Source of the DNA: WTFV01 sp965203525
GTDB lineage: Bacteria > Acidobacteriota > Vicinamibacteria > Vicinamibacterales > UBA8438
Assembly (NCBI GenBank): GCA_965203525.1
Contig: OZ241898.1
Coordinates: 1,054,001 to 1,118,000, forward strand
Direction of reading: 5' to 3'
Length of the DNA: 64,000 nucleotides
Shown here in pieces: positions 25,024 to 32,142 of this stretch; position 1 is the stretch's first letter, and every line of letters starts with the position of its first letter. Under the pieces are notes generated by a model that saw only the letters and a list, made by a program, of their open reading frames with translations, was not told the origin of the DNA and made no database searches. The translations under genes and the position numbers were made by a program.

Positions 25024-25997
25024 GCGGTCCGGACGGATCGGTGCGGGCTCGCTGCCGCCGCCCGGCGCGGCTCGCCGCGGAGCGGTTTTCGTGGAGCCGC
25101 CGCGCCGCGGCGCCCGCCGCCGTGATCCTGCTGGTGGCGCTCGGCGCCGGTCTGCAGGCGGCGCGCGGCCGCGGCCCGGGGAGCGGGTTCGACCCGCCGC
25201 GCGCCGGGTCCGCGCCGCCGGCGGAGGTCGTGCGCCGGATGGCGTTGTCGTTCCAGGCGGTCCTGGCCGACCTCTACTGGATCCGGGCGGTGCGGCACTA
25301 CGGCCGGACGAGGCTGTCCGGGGGCGGAGCGCAGGACTACGCTCCGTTGCATCCGCTGCTCGACGCGGCGACGACCCTCGATCCCCGGTTCGACGCGGCG
25401 TACCGCCTGGGCGCGGTGTTCCTGGCCGAGCCGCCGCCCGGCGGTCCGGGACGGCCGGATCTCGCCGTCGCGCTGCTCCGCAAGGGGATGGCCGCCGCCC
25501 CCGGGCGCTGGCAGTACCTGCAGGACGCCGGCTTCGTGCACTACTGGTGGCTGCAGGACCCGGAGGGGGCGGCGCACTGGTTTCAACGCGCCGCGGAGCT
25601 GCCCGGCGCGCCCTGGTGGCTCCGGCCGCTGGCCGCGGCCACGCTGGCCGAGGGAGGCGACCGGGCCGGCGCCAGAGCCCTGTGGCGGCGGGTGCGCGAT
25701 GCCGCCGATGACGCCTGGATGCGCGGCGAAGCGGCCCGCCGTCTGGCGCAGATCGATGCGCTGGACGCGATCGAGCGGTACCGGCGCGTGGTCGACCGGT
25801 TCCGTGCCCGGACCGGCCGCCCGCCCGCGTCGTGGCGCGCCCTGGTGGCGGCCGGCGACCTGCCCGGCGTTCCCGTGGACCCGACCGGGGTGCCGTACGA
25901 ACTGACGCCGTCCGGCGGCGCCGTCGCCCTGTCCCGGCGGTCGGCGCTGTTCCCCCTGCCGGGGAGGAACCGCTTCCCGGCCCGGCCGGCGCGATGA
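25020..25997 (+). CDS. Membrane-anchored TPR-like protein
   Basis: The product has 325 residues from GTG 25020. One N-terminal membrane helix (APAAVILLVALGAGLQAA) is followed by a soluble part of helical hairpins: LHPLLDAATTLDPRFDAAYRLGAVFLAEPP, then GRWQYLQDAGFVHYWW, then AHWFQRAAELPGAPWWLRP. These look like degenerate tetratricopeptide repeats. The end has a compact domain with RVVDRFRARTGRPP. Function is unknown; co-translation with the ABC permease suggests a partner or assembly factor. The stop overlaps an ATG belonging to a duplicated pilD start. Confidence 0.6.
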   Translation: MSGPDGSVRARCRRPARLAAERFSWSRRAAAPAAVILLVALGAGLQAARGRGPGSGFDPPRAGSAPPAEVVRRMALSFQAVLADLYWIRAVRHYGRTRLSGGGAQDYAPLHPLLDAATTLDPRFDAAYRLGAVFLAEPPPGGPGRPDLAVALLRKGMAAAPGRWQYLQDAGFVHYWWLQDPEGAAHWFQRAAELPGAPWWLRPLAAATLAEGGDRAGARALWRRVRDAADDAWMRGEAARRLAQIDALDAIERYRRVVDRFRARTGRPPASWRALVAAGDLPGVPVDPTGVPYELTPSGGAVALSRRSALFPLPGRNRFPARPAR

Positions 25998-26096
25998 GCG
26001 ACCCGTTCTCCGGCCTGCTCGTCCGAGAAAATCGACCGTGATGCCGTTTCGAACATCATGACGCGATGAGCGACCCGTTCTCCGGCCTGCTCGTCC
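25991..26096. repeat. Duplicated start region of pilD, offset 72 bp
   Basis: Thirty-four bases covering the gene junction and first codons of pilD (25991-26024) recur identically at 26063-26096, separated by 38 bases of lower GC. The upstream copy gives a 15-codon ORF (25994-26041, MSDPFSGLLV then RENRP) whose ATG overlaps the TPR gene stop but which ends 24 bp before the real pilD ATG. Confidence 0.95.
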
Positions 26097-26866
26097 TGCT
26101 GTTCGGGCTGGCCGCCGGCAGCTTCCTCAACGTCTGCATCCACCGGTTGCCGCGCGGGGCGTCGGTGGTCGCGCCGGCGTCCCGCTGTCCCGCCTGCGGG
26201 CGGCGCATCCGTTGGTTCGACAACGTTCCGGTCGTCGGGTACCTCGTGCTGCGCGGGCGGTGCCGCGCCTGCCGGGCGCCGATCGGTGCGACGTACCCGC
26301 TCGTCGAGATCGGCACGGCGGTTCTCTTCCTGCTGCAGTGGCGGGCGCTCGGTCCGCAGCCGCTGCTCGCGCCGCGCCTGCTGTTCACGGCCGCGATGAT
26401 CGTCCTGTTCGTGGTCGATCTGCGGCACCGGGTGCTGCCGAACGCGGTCACCCTGCCGGGCGTCGCCGCCGGCCTGTTCTGCGCGCTCTTCCTGGAGCCC
26501 GGCTGGTTCGACGCGCTGCTCGGGGCGGTCGCGGGCGGCGGCGCGCTGCTGGCGATCGCGGCAGGCTATTCCCTCGTCCGCGGACGGGAGGGCCTGGGCC
26601 TCGGCGACGTCAAGATGCTCGCCATGGTGGGCGCGTTTCTGGGCTGGCGGCTGGCGTTCGTCACGCTGGCGTGGGCGTCGCTGCTCGGGGCGGTCGCCGG
26701 CATCGGCATGGTGCGGTTCGCCGGGGTCGGCTGGCGGCATCCGCTGCCGCTCGGGTCGTTCCTGGCGTTCGCCGCGGTCACGGCGTCGCTCGTCGGCGAA
26801 CCGTTCCTCGACTGGTATTTCGGCGCCGCGGAGCGCCTGCTGGATCGGCTTCTCGGCCCCCTCTGA
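26066..26866 (+). CDS. pilD: Prepilin peptidase / N-methyltransferase PilD
   Basis: The product has 266 residues. The cytosolic loop has the two zinc-type pairs CPACGRRI and CRACRAP. Catalytic aspartates are seen in VVDLRHRVLPN and in GLGDVKML, the A24 aspartic protease signature. Multiple membrane helices cover the rest (for example LLVLLFGLAAGSFLNVCIHRL at the N-terminus). It cleaves and methylates PilA and the pseudopilins encoded downstream. The second ATG of the duplicated start is the true one because only it leads into the full protein. Confidence 0.95.
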   Translation: MSDPFSGLLVLLFGLAAGSFLNVCIHRLPRGASVVAPASRCPACGRRIRWFDNVPVVGYLVLRGRCRACRAPIGATYPLVEIGTAVLFLLQWRALGPQPLLAPRLLFTAAMIVLFVVDLRHRVLPNAVTLPGVAAGLFCALFLEPGWFDALLGAVAGGGALLAIAAGYSLVRGREGLGLGDVKMLAMVGAFLGWRLAFVTLAWASLLGAVAGIGMVRFAGVGWRHPLPLGSFLAFAAVTASLVGEPFLDWYFGAAERLLDRLLGPL

Positions 26867-26882
26867 ACCGGGGCGCGGAGCA

Positions 26883-26921
26883 GATTCCGCGCGGTCACCA
26901 TCCGCCCGCGCGCGCGGAATC
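26883..26921 (+). terminator. Large inverted repeat after pilD
   Basis: GATTCCGCGCG (26883-26893) and CGCGCGGAATC (26911-26921) form a perfect 11-bp stem with a 17-nt loop, 16 bp after the pilD stop. There is no T run directly behind it; a run of six T at 26982-26987 lies 60 bp downstream. It could be a terminator, an attenuator or a stabilising element ahead of the pseudopilin genes. Confidence 0.4.
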
Positions 26922-26994
26922 CGCCGCGTCGGACGGGAACCGGCCGCGGGGACGGGCGCATTCTGCTGGCCCGGTTCTTGCTTTTTTCGTCGCC

Positions 26995-27615
26995 ATGGCG
27001 CGACCCGCGGCCGGCCGTGCGCGCATCGCGACCCGGGCTCCGACCGCGCCGTCAACCCGGTGTCGTCCGGCACGGTCCGCGGCCGGCTATGCCCTCGTCG
27101 AGACGCTGGTGGCGGCCGGCATCGTCGTCGGACTCGCCGCCGGCGTGGCGCAGGTCGCGGTGCTGACCGGCGCGGCGGTGCGGGCGGGCGGGGCGCAGGG
27201 CCGGGCCCTGTTCCTGGCGGTGCAGAAGATGGAGCAGTTGCAGTCGCTCGCCTGGACCTTCGACGCCGCGCTGCAACCGGTCTCCGACGAGTCGACCAGC
27301 CTGGCGCTCGATCCGCCGGCGCCGGGAGGCCGCGGCCTGCAGGCGTCCGGTCCGCTCGCCGGGCCGCCGGCCGCCGGCTACGTGGACTACCTGGACCGGG
27401 ACGGCCGCTGGCTGGGGACCGGCGCGCAGCCGCCGCCCGGCACCGGGTTCGTCCGCCGCTGGTCGGTGACTCCGCTCACTCCGCCCGATGGCGACCCGCT
27501 CCTGTTGCAGGTCGCCGTCGTCGCCACCGGCGTCCGCGGACCGGCCGCGGCCCTGGATCCGCGGCCGAACGATCCGGGCGTCACGTGGCTGGCCACGGTG
27601 CGCGTTCGCCGTTGA
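26995..27615 (+). CDS. Minor pseudopilin, PilV/GspI-like
   Basis: The product has 206 residues from ATG 26995. A long basic leader of about 30 residues precedes AAG|YALVETLVAAGIVVGLAAGVAQ, a type IV pilin-like helix with Glu at +5 after cleavage by PilD. The rest is a small globular domain without clear motifs. Leader length is greater than usual; an internal start was not found. It is followed after 12 bp by the next pseudopilin gene in the same frame. Confidence 0.75.
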   Translation: MARPAAGRARIATRAPTAPSTRCRPARSAAGYALVETLVAAGIVVGLAAGVAQVAVLTGAAVRAGGAQGRALFLAVQKMEQLQSLAWTFDAALQPVSDESTSLALDPPAPGGRGLQASGPLAGPPAAGYVDYLDRDGRWLGTGAQPPPGTGFVRRWSVTPLTPPDGDPLLLQVAVVATGVRGPAAALDPRPNDPGVTWLATVRVRR

Positions 27616-27627
27616 GACCCGCCGGCC

Positions 27628-28629
27628 ATGCTGATCGAGATGCTCGTCTCCGTCGCCGTCGTCGTCGGGTTGCTGGGGGTCGTCTTCGGCCTGGTCGACC
27701 CGTCGCGCGGCGCGGTGGCCGTGCAGACGCAGGCGGCGGAAGTCAATCAGCGCCAGCGCGCCGCCCTGGGCGAGCTCCAGCGGCAGCTTCTCCTGGCCGG
27801 AAGCGGCCCGCGCCCCGGGGTGGACGGTGTCGTCGCGCATCTGCGCCCGGCGGTCGCCCCTGCGTTGCGCGGCGCCGCCGCGGATCGCGCGCCGGGGGCG
27901 GATCGCCTGTCCGTGCTGTACGTGCCGCCGGGGGCGCAGGGCGCGCGGATCGCCGGCGACCTCGCCGCCAGCCCGGCGCGCGTCGGGCTGGCGGCGGCCG
28001 CCGGCTGCGCGTTGCCGTGCGGACTGTCGGACCGGGGAGGGGGGCTGGCGATCGTCTACGACGCGGCCGGCCGCTCGGACCTGTACCGCATCACCGATCT
28101 CGCCGGCGCCTCCGCGCTGCTGGAGCACCTCGGCGGCGGGGCGCCCGCCTACGGCGCCGGCTCGCGGATCGCGCCGGTGACGCTGCGCGGCTACTACCTG
28201 GATCGCGAAGCCGAGGTCCTGCGGGTCCACAACGGGGCGGGCAGCGACCTGCCGTTCGTCGACGGCGTCGTCGACTTCACCGTCCGCTACTTCGGCGTCG
28301 CCCGGCCGGCGTCGCCGCCCGGCGGACCGGCGGCGGTGGCGGCGCCCTGCCTGGCCGCCGCCGCCGCCGGTTCCGCTCCCGCTTCCGGGATCGGTCCGCT
28401 CGACCTGACGCTGCTCGGAGACGATGCGTCGTGCGGCGGAGGCGGGACGCCGTTCGACGTCGATCTGTTCCGCATCCGGCGGGTGCGGGTCGACGTCACG
28501 TTGCGCGTGGCGGACGCCGCGTGGCGGCGGCCGGCGGCAGGGCCGCTCCTGACGCCGGCGCGCAACGCCGCCGTCCGCGACGTCGCCGCGAGCCTCGACG
28601 TCGCGCCGCGGAGCCTCGCCGGCTGGTAG
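27628..28629 (+). CDS. Minor pseudopilin, PilW-like, apparently without leader peptide
   Basis: The product has 333 residues. The N-terminus is MLIEMLVSVAVVVGLLGVVFG, clearly the pilin helix with its Glu. The in-frame codons before it are only four, preceded by the TGA stop of the previous gene, so no cleavable prepilin leader can be encoded. The globular part has paired cysteines (GCALPCG, APCLA, DASCGG) and Pro/Ala/Gly-rich loops, and ends with RRVRVDVTLRVAD, a usual PilW-type strand. A lost start, a frameshift in the leader, or use without processing are all possible. Confidence 0.72.
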   Translation: MLIEMLVSVAVVVGLLGVVFGLVDPSRGAVAVQTQAAEVNQRQRAALGELQRQLLLAGSGPRPGVDGVVAHLRPAVAPALRGAAADRAPGADRLSVLYVPPGAQGARIAGDLAASPARVGLAAAAGCALPCGLSDRGGGLAIVYDAAGRSDLYRITDLAGASALLEHLGGGAPAYGAGSRIAPVTLRGYYLDREAEVLRVHNGAGSDLPFVDGVVDFTVRYFGVARPASPPGGPAAVAAPCLAAAAAGSAPASGIGPLDLTLLGDDASCGGGGTPFDVDLFRIRRVRVDVTLRVADAAWRRPAAGPLLTPARNAAVRDVAASLDVAPRSLAGW

Positions 28630-28718
28630 CGATGGCTCGCCGGGGCTGCGCCATGACGGGGCGGGTGACGACGAACCACGGTCTGCGAACTCGCCGGCTG
28701 GTGACGATGGCTCGCCGG
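28615..28718. repeat. Duplicated junction between two pseudopilin genes, offset 75 bp
   Basis: About 29 bases around the PilW-like stop and the next start (28615-28643) recur at 28690-28718 with two changes. The offset is a multiple of three, so the upstream ATG (28632) is in frame with the downstream one (28707) and can lengthen the PilX-like leader by 25 residues. Confidence 0.85.
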
Positions 28719-29363
28719 CGACGTTCCGGCCGGGGCGAGGAAGGCTTCGCCCTGATCGTCACCATGATGGCGGGGCTGCTGCTGGTGGCTCTCGCCGGGG
28801 TGCTGGCGCCGCTGTCCCTGATCGAGACCGCGGTGGGCGTGAACCACCGCCGCGCCGTGCAGGCGCTGTACGCGGCCGAGGCGGCGCTGGAGCTGGCGGC
28901 GGCGGAGCTGGACTCGTTCCCGGACTGGAGCGGGGTCCTGGACGGCTCGCTGCGGTCGGGGTTCCGGGCCTCCGCCCTTGCGCCCGCCATGCCGGACGGG
29001 ACGCGCATCGACCTGCCCGCGATCGCCGATCGGCTGCGGGCGAGCGGGGCCGGGGCGCGCTCGGCCGGCCGCGGGCTCGAATGGAGGCTGTTCGCGCACG
29101 GCCCGCTCGGTGTCCGGGCGGCGACGCCGGCGGGCTACGGTCCGTGGCTCGTCGCGGTCTGGATCGCCGACGACGCGGCGGACCCGGACGCCGATCCGGA
29201 GGTGGACGGCAACGGCGTCGTGGTCGCGCACGCGGCGGCGTTCGGGCCGCGCCGCGCCGAGCGGGCGGTGCAGGCGACCCTGGTCCGGCAGACCGTCACC
29301 CCGCCGCCGCCGTCGCCCCCCGCCGCGCGCGTGCGGGTGATCTCGTGGAGCATCGTGCGCTGA
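28707..29363 (+). CDS. Minor pseudopilin, PilX-like
   Basis: The product has 218 residues from ATG 28707, or 243 from the duplicated upstream ATG at 28632. The downstream start gives a normal basic leader (MARRRRSGRGEEG) before FALIVTMMAGLLLVALAGV, the PilX-type N-terminal helix, with YAAEAALELAAAELD as the usual PilX continuation. The third minor pseudopilin completes a priming set at the pilus tip. The gene's end is itself duplicated (29357-29467). Confidence 0.75.
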   Translation: MARRRRSGRGEEGFALIVTMMAGLLLVALAGVLAPLSLIETAVGVNHRRAVQALYAAEAALELAAAELDSFPDWSGVLDGSLRSGFRASALAPAMPDGTRIDLPAIADRLRASGAGARSAGRGLEWRLFAHGPLGVRAATPAGYGPWLVAVWIADDAADPDADPEVDGNGVVVAHAAAFGPRRAERAVQATLVRQTVTPPPPSPPAARVRVISWSIVR

Positions 29364-29467
29364 GCGGGAGGGACGGCGCCGGCCTGCGTGCGCGGAACAT
29401 GGCCGCGGGCGCATGCGAGGCCGGGCACTGCGCTGCGCGGGACGGGCGGCGCCGGCCTACGCGCCGG
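29357..29467. repeat. Duplicated gene end between pseudopilin and aroB, offset 73 bp
   Basis: The stop region of the PilX-like gene (29357-29395) recurs imperfectly at 29430-29467, with 34 bases between. The second copy reaches into the last codons of aroB, which end at 29457 on the other strand. Confidence 0.75.
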
Positions 29468-30542
29468 TGCCGATGGCACGCAACGAACCCCTGAATTCGT
29501 CGTCGGTCACGTCGTCGACGATCCGGGTGGCGCCGATGCCGGCCGGCAGCACGACGTGCAGGCGACCGTCGCGGACCTTCTTGTCGCGCCGCATCGCCTC
29601 GACGAGCGCCTGCGCCGAGAGGTCGCCGACCGACGGCAGCGGTCCGAGCCGGGCGACGAGGTCCGCCAGCGCCGCCCGCTCCGCTTCCGCGAGGACGCCG
29701 CGCCGGACGCCGAGGTCGGCGACCGCGAGCATGCCGTGGGCGACCGCCTCGCCGTGCCGGAAGCGGCGGTACTTCGTGACCGCTTCGATGGCGTGGCCCG
29801 CCGTGTGCCCGAAGTTCAGGATGCGGCGCGGGCCGCTCTCGCGCTCGTCCTCGGCCACGACCCGCGCCTTGATCCGGCAGGAGTCGGCTATCACCGGGAC
29901 CAGCGCGTCCTGCTCGCGGCGGACGATGGCGCGCAGGTCGCGTCCCACCCGCTCGAACAGGCCGCGGTCGGCGATCATGCCGTACTTGATCACCTCGTAG
30001 AGACCGGCTCGGAACTCGCGCCGGGGCAGCGTGCCGAGCAACTCCGGGTCGGCGAAGACCGCGAGCGGCTGGTGGAACGAGCCGATCAGGTTCTTGCCGA
30101 GCCGATGGTTGACGCCCACCTTGCCGCCGATGGAGCTGTCGACCTGCGCGAGCAGCGTGGTCGGAACGTGCGCGAGTCCGACGCCGCGCAGCCAGGTCGC
30201 CGCCGCGAAGCCGGCCACGTCGCCGATCACGCCGCCCCCGATCGCGACGACGGTGACGCCGCGGTCGGCCGCCATGCGAACCAGCGCGTCGTGGATCCGG
30301 GCGACGGTCCGGGTGGTCTTGGAGCGCTCGCCGTCGGGGACCAGGACGTGCTCCGCGCTCCCGAGGGCCCGCGCCACGGCCGGGCCGTGCGCCTTCCATA
30401 CCGTGGGGCTGGAGACGGCCACGCGCCGGCCGCCGACCCCCGCTTCGTCGAGCAGCGCGTCGAGCCGCGCGAGGAGGCCGGGGCCGACGTGGACGGGGTA
30501 CTTCCGCGACGCGGCGGCGACCTGGATCACGATGGCGGGCAT
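29457..30542 (-). CDS. aroB: 3-dehydroquinate synthase
   Basis: The product has 361 residues, normal length. NAD-binding motif AIGGGVIGDVAGFAAATWLRG, then VPTTLLAQVDSSIGGKVGVNH, the catalytic KNLIGSFHQP and the metal-site histidines in LNFGHTAGHAIE and HGEAVAHGM. It catalyses DAHP to 3-dehydroquinate, step two of the shikimate pathway. It is alone here and divergent from proS; no other aro genes are near. The start MPAIVIQVAAAS is the only good ATG. Confidence 0.96.
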   Translation of the reverse strand: MPAIVIQVAAASRKYPVHVGPGLLARLDALLDEAGVGGRRVAVSSPTVWKAHGPAVARALGSAEHVLVPDGERSKTTRTVARIHDALVRMAADRGVTVVAIGGGVIGDVAGFAAATWLRGVGLAHVPTTLLAQVDSSIGGKVGVNHRLGKNLIGSFHQPLAVFADPELLGTLPRREFRAGLYEVIKYGMIADRGLFERVGRDLRAIVRREQDALVPVIADSCRIKARVVAEDERESGPRRILNFGHTAGHAIEAVTKYRRFRHGEAVAHGMLAVADLGVRRGVLAEAERAALADLVARLGPLPSVGDLSAQALVEAMRRDKKVRDGRLHVVLPAGIGATRIVDDVTDDEFRGSLRAIGTGA

Positions 30543-30632
30543 GCGCGCCGGTACAATAGCACCACCCCGCGGCGGCGGGGCGGCGGCGCGGGGTCGCGCC
30601 GCGGGGAAAGAATCGAACGAGGACAGGAGCAG

Positions 30633-32084
30633 ATGGCGCCGAAACAGCAGGCTTTCGTGACCGGGATCACCGCGCGGTCGGAGGACTTCTCGCGCTGGTA
30701 CACCGACGTGATCCGCCGCGCCGAGCTGGCCGACTACTCCCCGGTCAAGGGGAGCATGGTGATCCGGCCGTACGGCTACGCCATCTGGGAGCTGATGCAG
30801 GCGGCCCTGGACCGGCGGTTCAAGGAGACCGGCCACGTCAACGCGTACTTCCCGCTGTTCATTCCGGAGAGCCTGCTCCGCAAGGAGGCGGCGCACGTCG
30901 AAGGCTTCGCGCCGGAGGTCGCCTGGGTCACCCGCGGCGGCGACGAAACGCTGGAGGAGCCGCTCGTGGTCCGCCCGACGTCCGAGGCGATCATCGGCAC
31001 GATGTACGCGAAGTGGGTGCAGTCGTGGCGCGACCTGCCGATCCTGATCAACCAGTGGGCCAACGTGGTGCGCTGGGAGAAGGTCACGCGGCTGTTCCTG
31101 CGGACCACCGAGTTCCTGTGGCAGGAGGGGCACACCGCCCACGAGACCGAGGAGGAGGCCGAAGCCGAGGCGCGGCGCATGCTGGGGGTCTACAAGGAGT
31201 TCCTGGAGACCGAGCTCGCCGTGCCGGTGCTGGACGGGCGCAAGACCGACAGCGAGAAGTTCGCCGGGGCCGTCCGCACCTACTCGGTCGAAGCGCTGAT
31301 GGGGGATGGACGAGCCCTGCAGGCGGGGACCTCGCACCATCTGGGCCAGAACTTCGCGAAGGTGTTCGACATCACCTTCCAGGCGCGGGACAAGTCCGTG
31401 CAGCACGTCTGGCAGACCTCGTGGGGCATGACGACCCGGCTCATCGGCGGCGTCGTCATGGTGCACGGCGACGACAGCGGCCTGATCCTGCCGCCCCGGA
31501 TCGCCCCGCACCAGGTGGTCGTCGTGCCGATCCCGCGGGGCGACTGGCGCGCCACCGTGCTGCCGCGCGCGCAGGAGGTCGCGGCGGTCCTGAAACGGGC
31601 CGGGCTGCGCGTCGTGCTCGACGATCGGGAAGAGCACAAGCCGGGCTGGAAGTTCTCCGAGTGGGAGATGCGGGGCGTGCCGCTGCGGCTGGAGATCGGT
31701 CCCCGGGACGTCGAGCGGGAGCAGGTCCTGGTGGCGCGACGGGACACCCGCGAGAAGCTGACGGTGCCGCTCGGCGGGCTGGAGGAGCGTGTCGCCGGGC
31801 TCCTCGACGCGATTCAGGCCGCGCTGTTCGAGCGGGCGGCGGCGTTCCGCGACGGCCACACCCTCCGGACCACCTCCGGCGAGGAGTTCCGGCGCGCCTT
31901 CGAGGGGCGGCCGGGCTTCGTGATCGCGCCTTGGTGCGGGTCCGCCGACTGCGAGGCGCGGATCAAGGCGGACACGCAGGCGACGATCCGCAACCTCGCG
32001 TTCGACCTGCCGCCGGCGACCGGCCCCTGCGTCCGTTGCGGCCGGCCGGGGCTGACCGACCCGTACTTCGCCAAGTCGTACTAA
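30633..32084 (+). CDS. proS: Prolyl-tRNA synthetase, archaeal/eukaryote-like short form
   Basis: The product has 483 residues with an AGGAG ahead of ATG 30633. Class II motifs: motif 1 around GSMVIRPYGYAIWE, motif 2 RTTEFLWQEGHTAH, motif 3 in GTSHHLGQNF/SWGMTTRLIGG. It lacks the bacterial YbaK-like editing insert and carries a C-terminal extension with two cysteine pairs (CGSADCEA, CVRCGRPG) and final PYFAKSY, features of the archaeal-type ProRS. It charges tRNA-Pro. A short repeat of the final codons (TTCGCCAAGTCGTAC) reappears 31 bp further on. Confidence 0.95.
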   Translation: MAPKQQAFVTGITARSEDFSRWYTDVIRRAELADYSPVKGSMVIRPYGYAIWELMQAALDRRFKETGHVNAYFPLFIPESLLRKEAAHVEGFAPEVAWVTRGGDETLEEPLVVRPTSEAIIGTMYAKWVQSWRDLPILINQWANVVRWEKVTRLFLRTTEFLWQEGHTAHETEEEAEAEARRMLGVYKEFLETELAVPVLDGRKTDSEKFAGAVRTYSVEALMGDGRALQAGTSHHLGQNFAKVFDITFQARDKSVQHVWQTSWGMTTRLIGGVVMVHGDDSGLILPPRIAPHQVVVVPIPRGDWRATVLPRAQEVAAVLKRAGLRVVLDDREEHKPGWKFSEWEMRGVPLRLEIGPRDVEREQVLVARRDTREKLTVPLGGLEERVAGLLDAIQAALFERAAAFRDGHTLRTTSGEEFRRAFEGRPGFVIAPWCGSADCEARIKADTQATIRNLAFDLPPATGPCVRCGRPGLTDPYFAKSY

Positions 32085-32142
32085 GAGGCGGGGAACTTTC
32101 GCCAAAGTCGTACCGGTGAATGGTTGGGCAGGGATCGAAACC

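Noticed and set aside
1186..29467. Arm-spacer-arm layout (about 35-42 bp repeats, 32-38 bp in between) looked like tiny CRISPR units
   Set aside because: Arms differ completely between loci and overlap gene ends; there are never more than two copies with a spacer, and no cas genes are present.
30552..30557. TACAAT as promoter -10 for proS
   Set aside because: No -35 match at 16-18 bp and it lies at the edge of the aroB start; left uncalled.
32067..32114. Repeat of the proS end (TTCGCCAAGTCGTAC) 31 bp downstream as part of the 73-bp family
   Set aside because: Arm is about 15 bp and the offset does not fit; may be related but not supportable.
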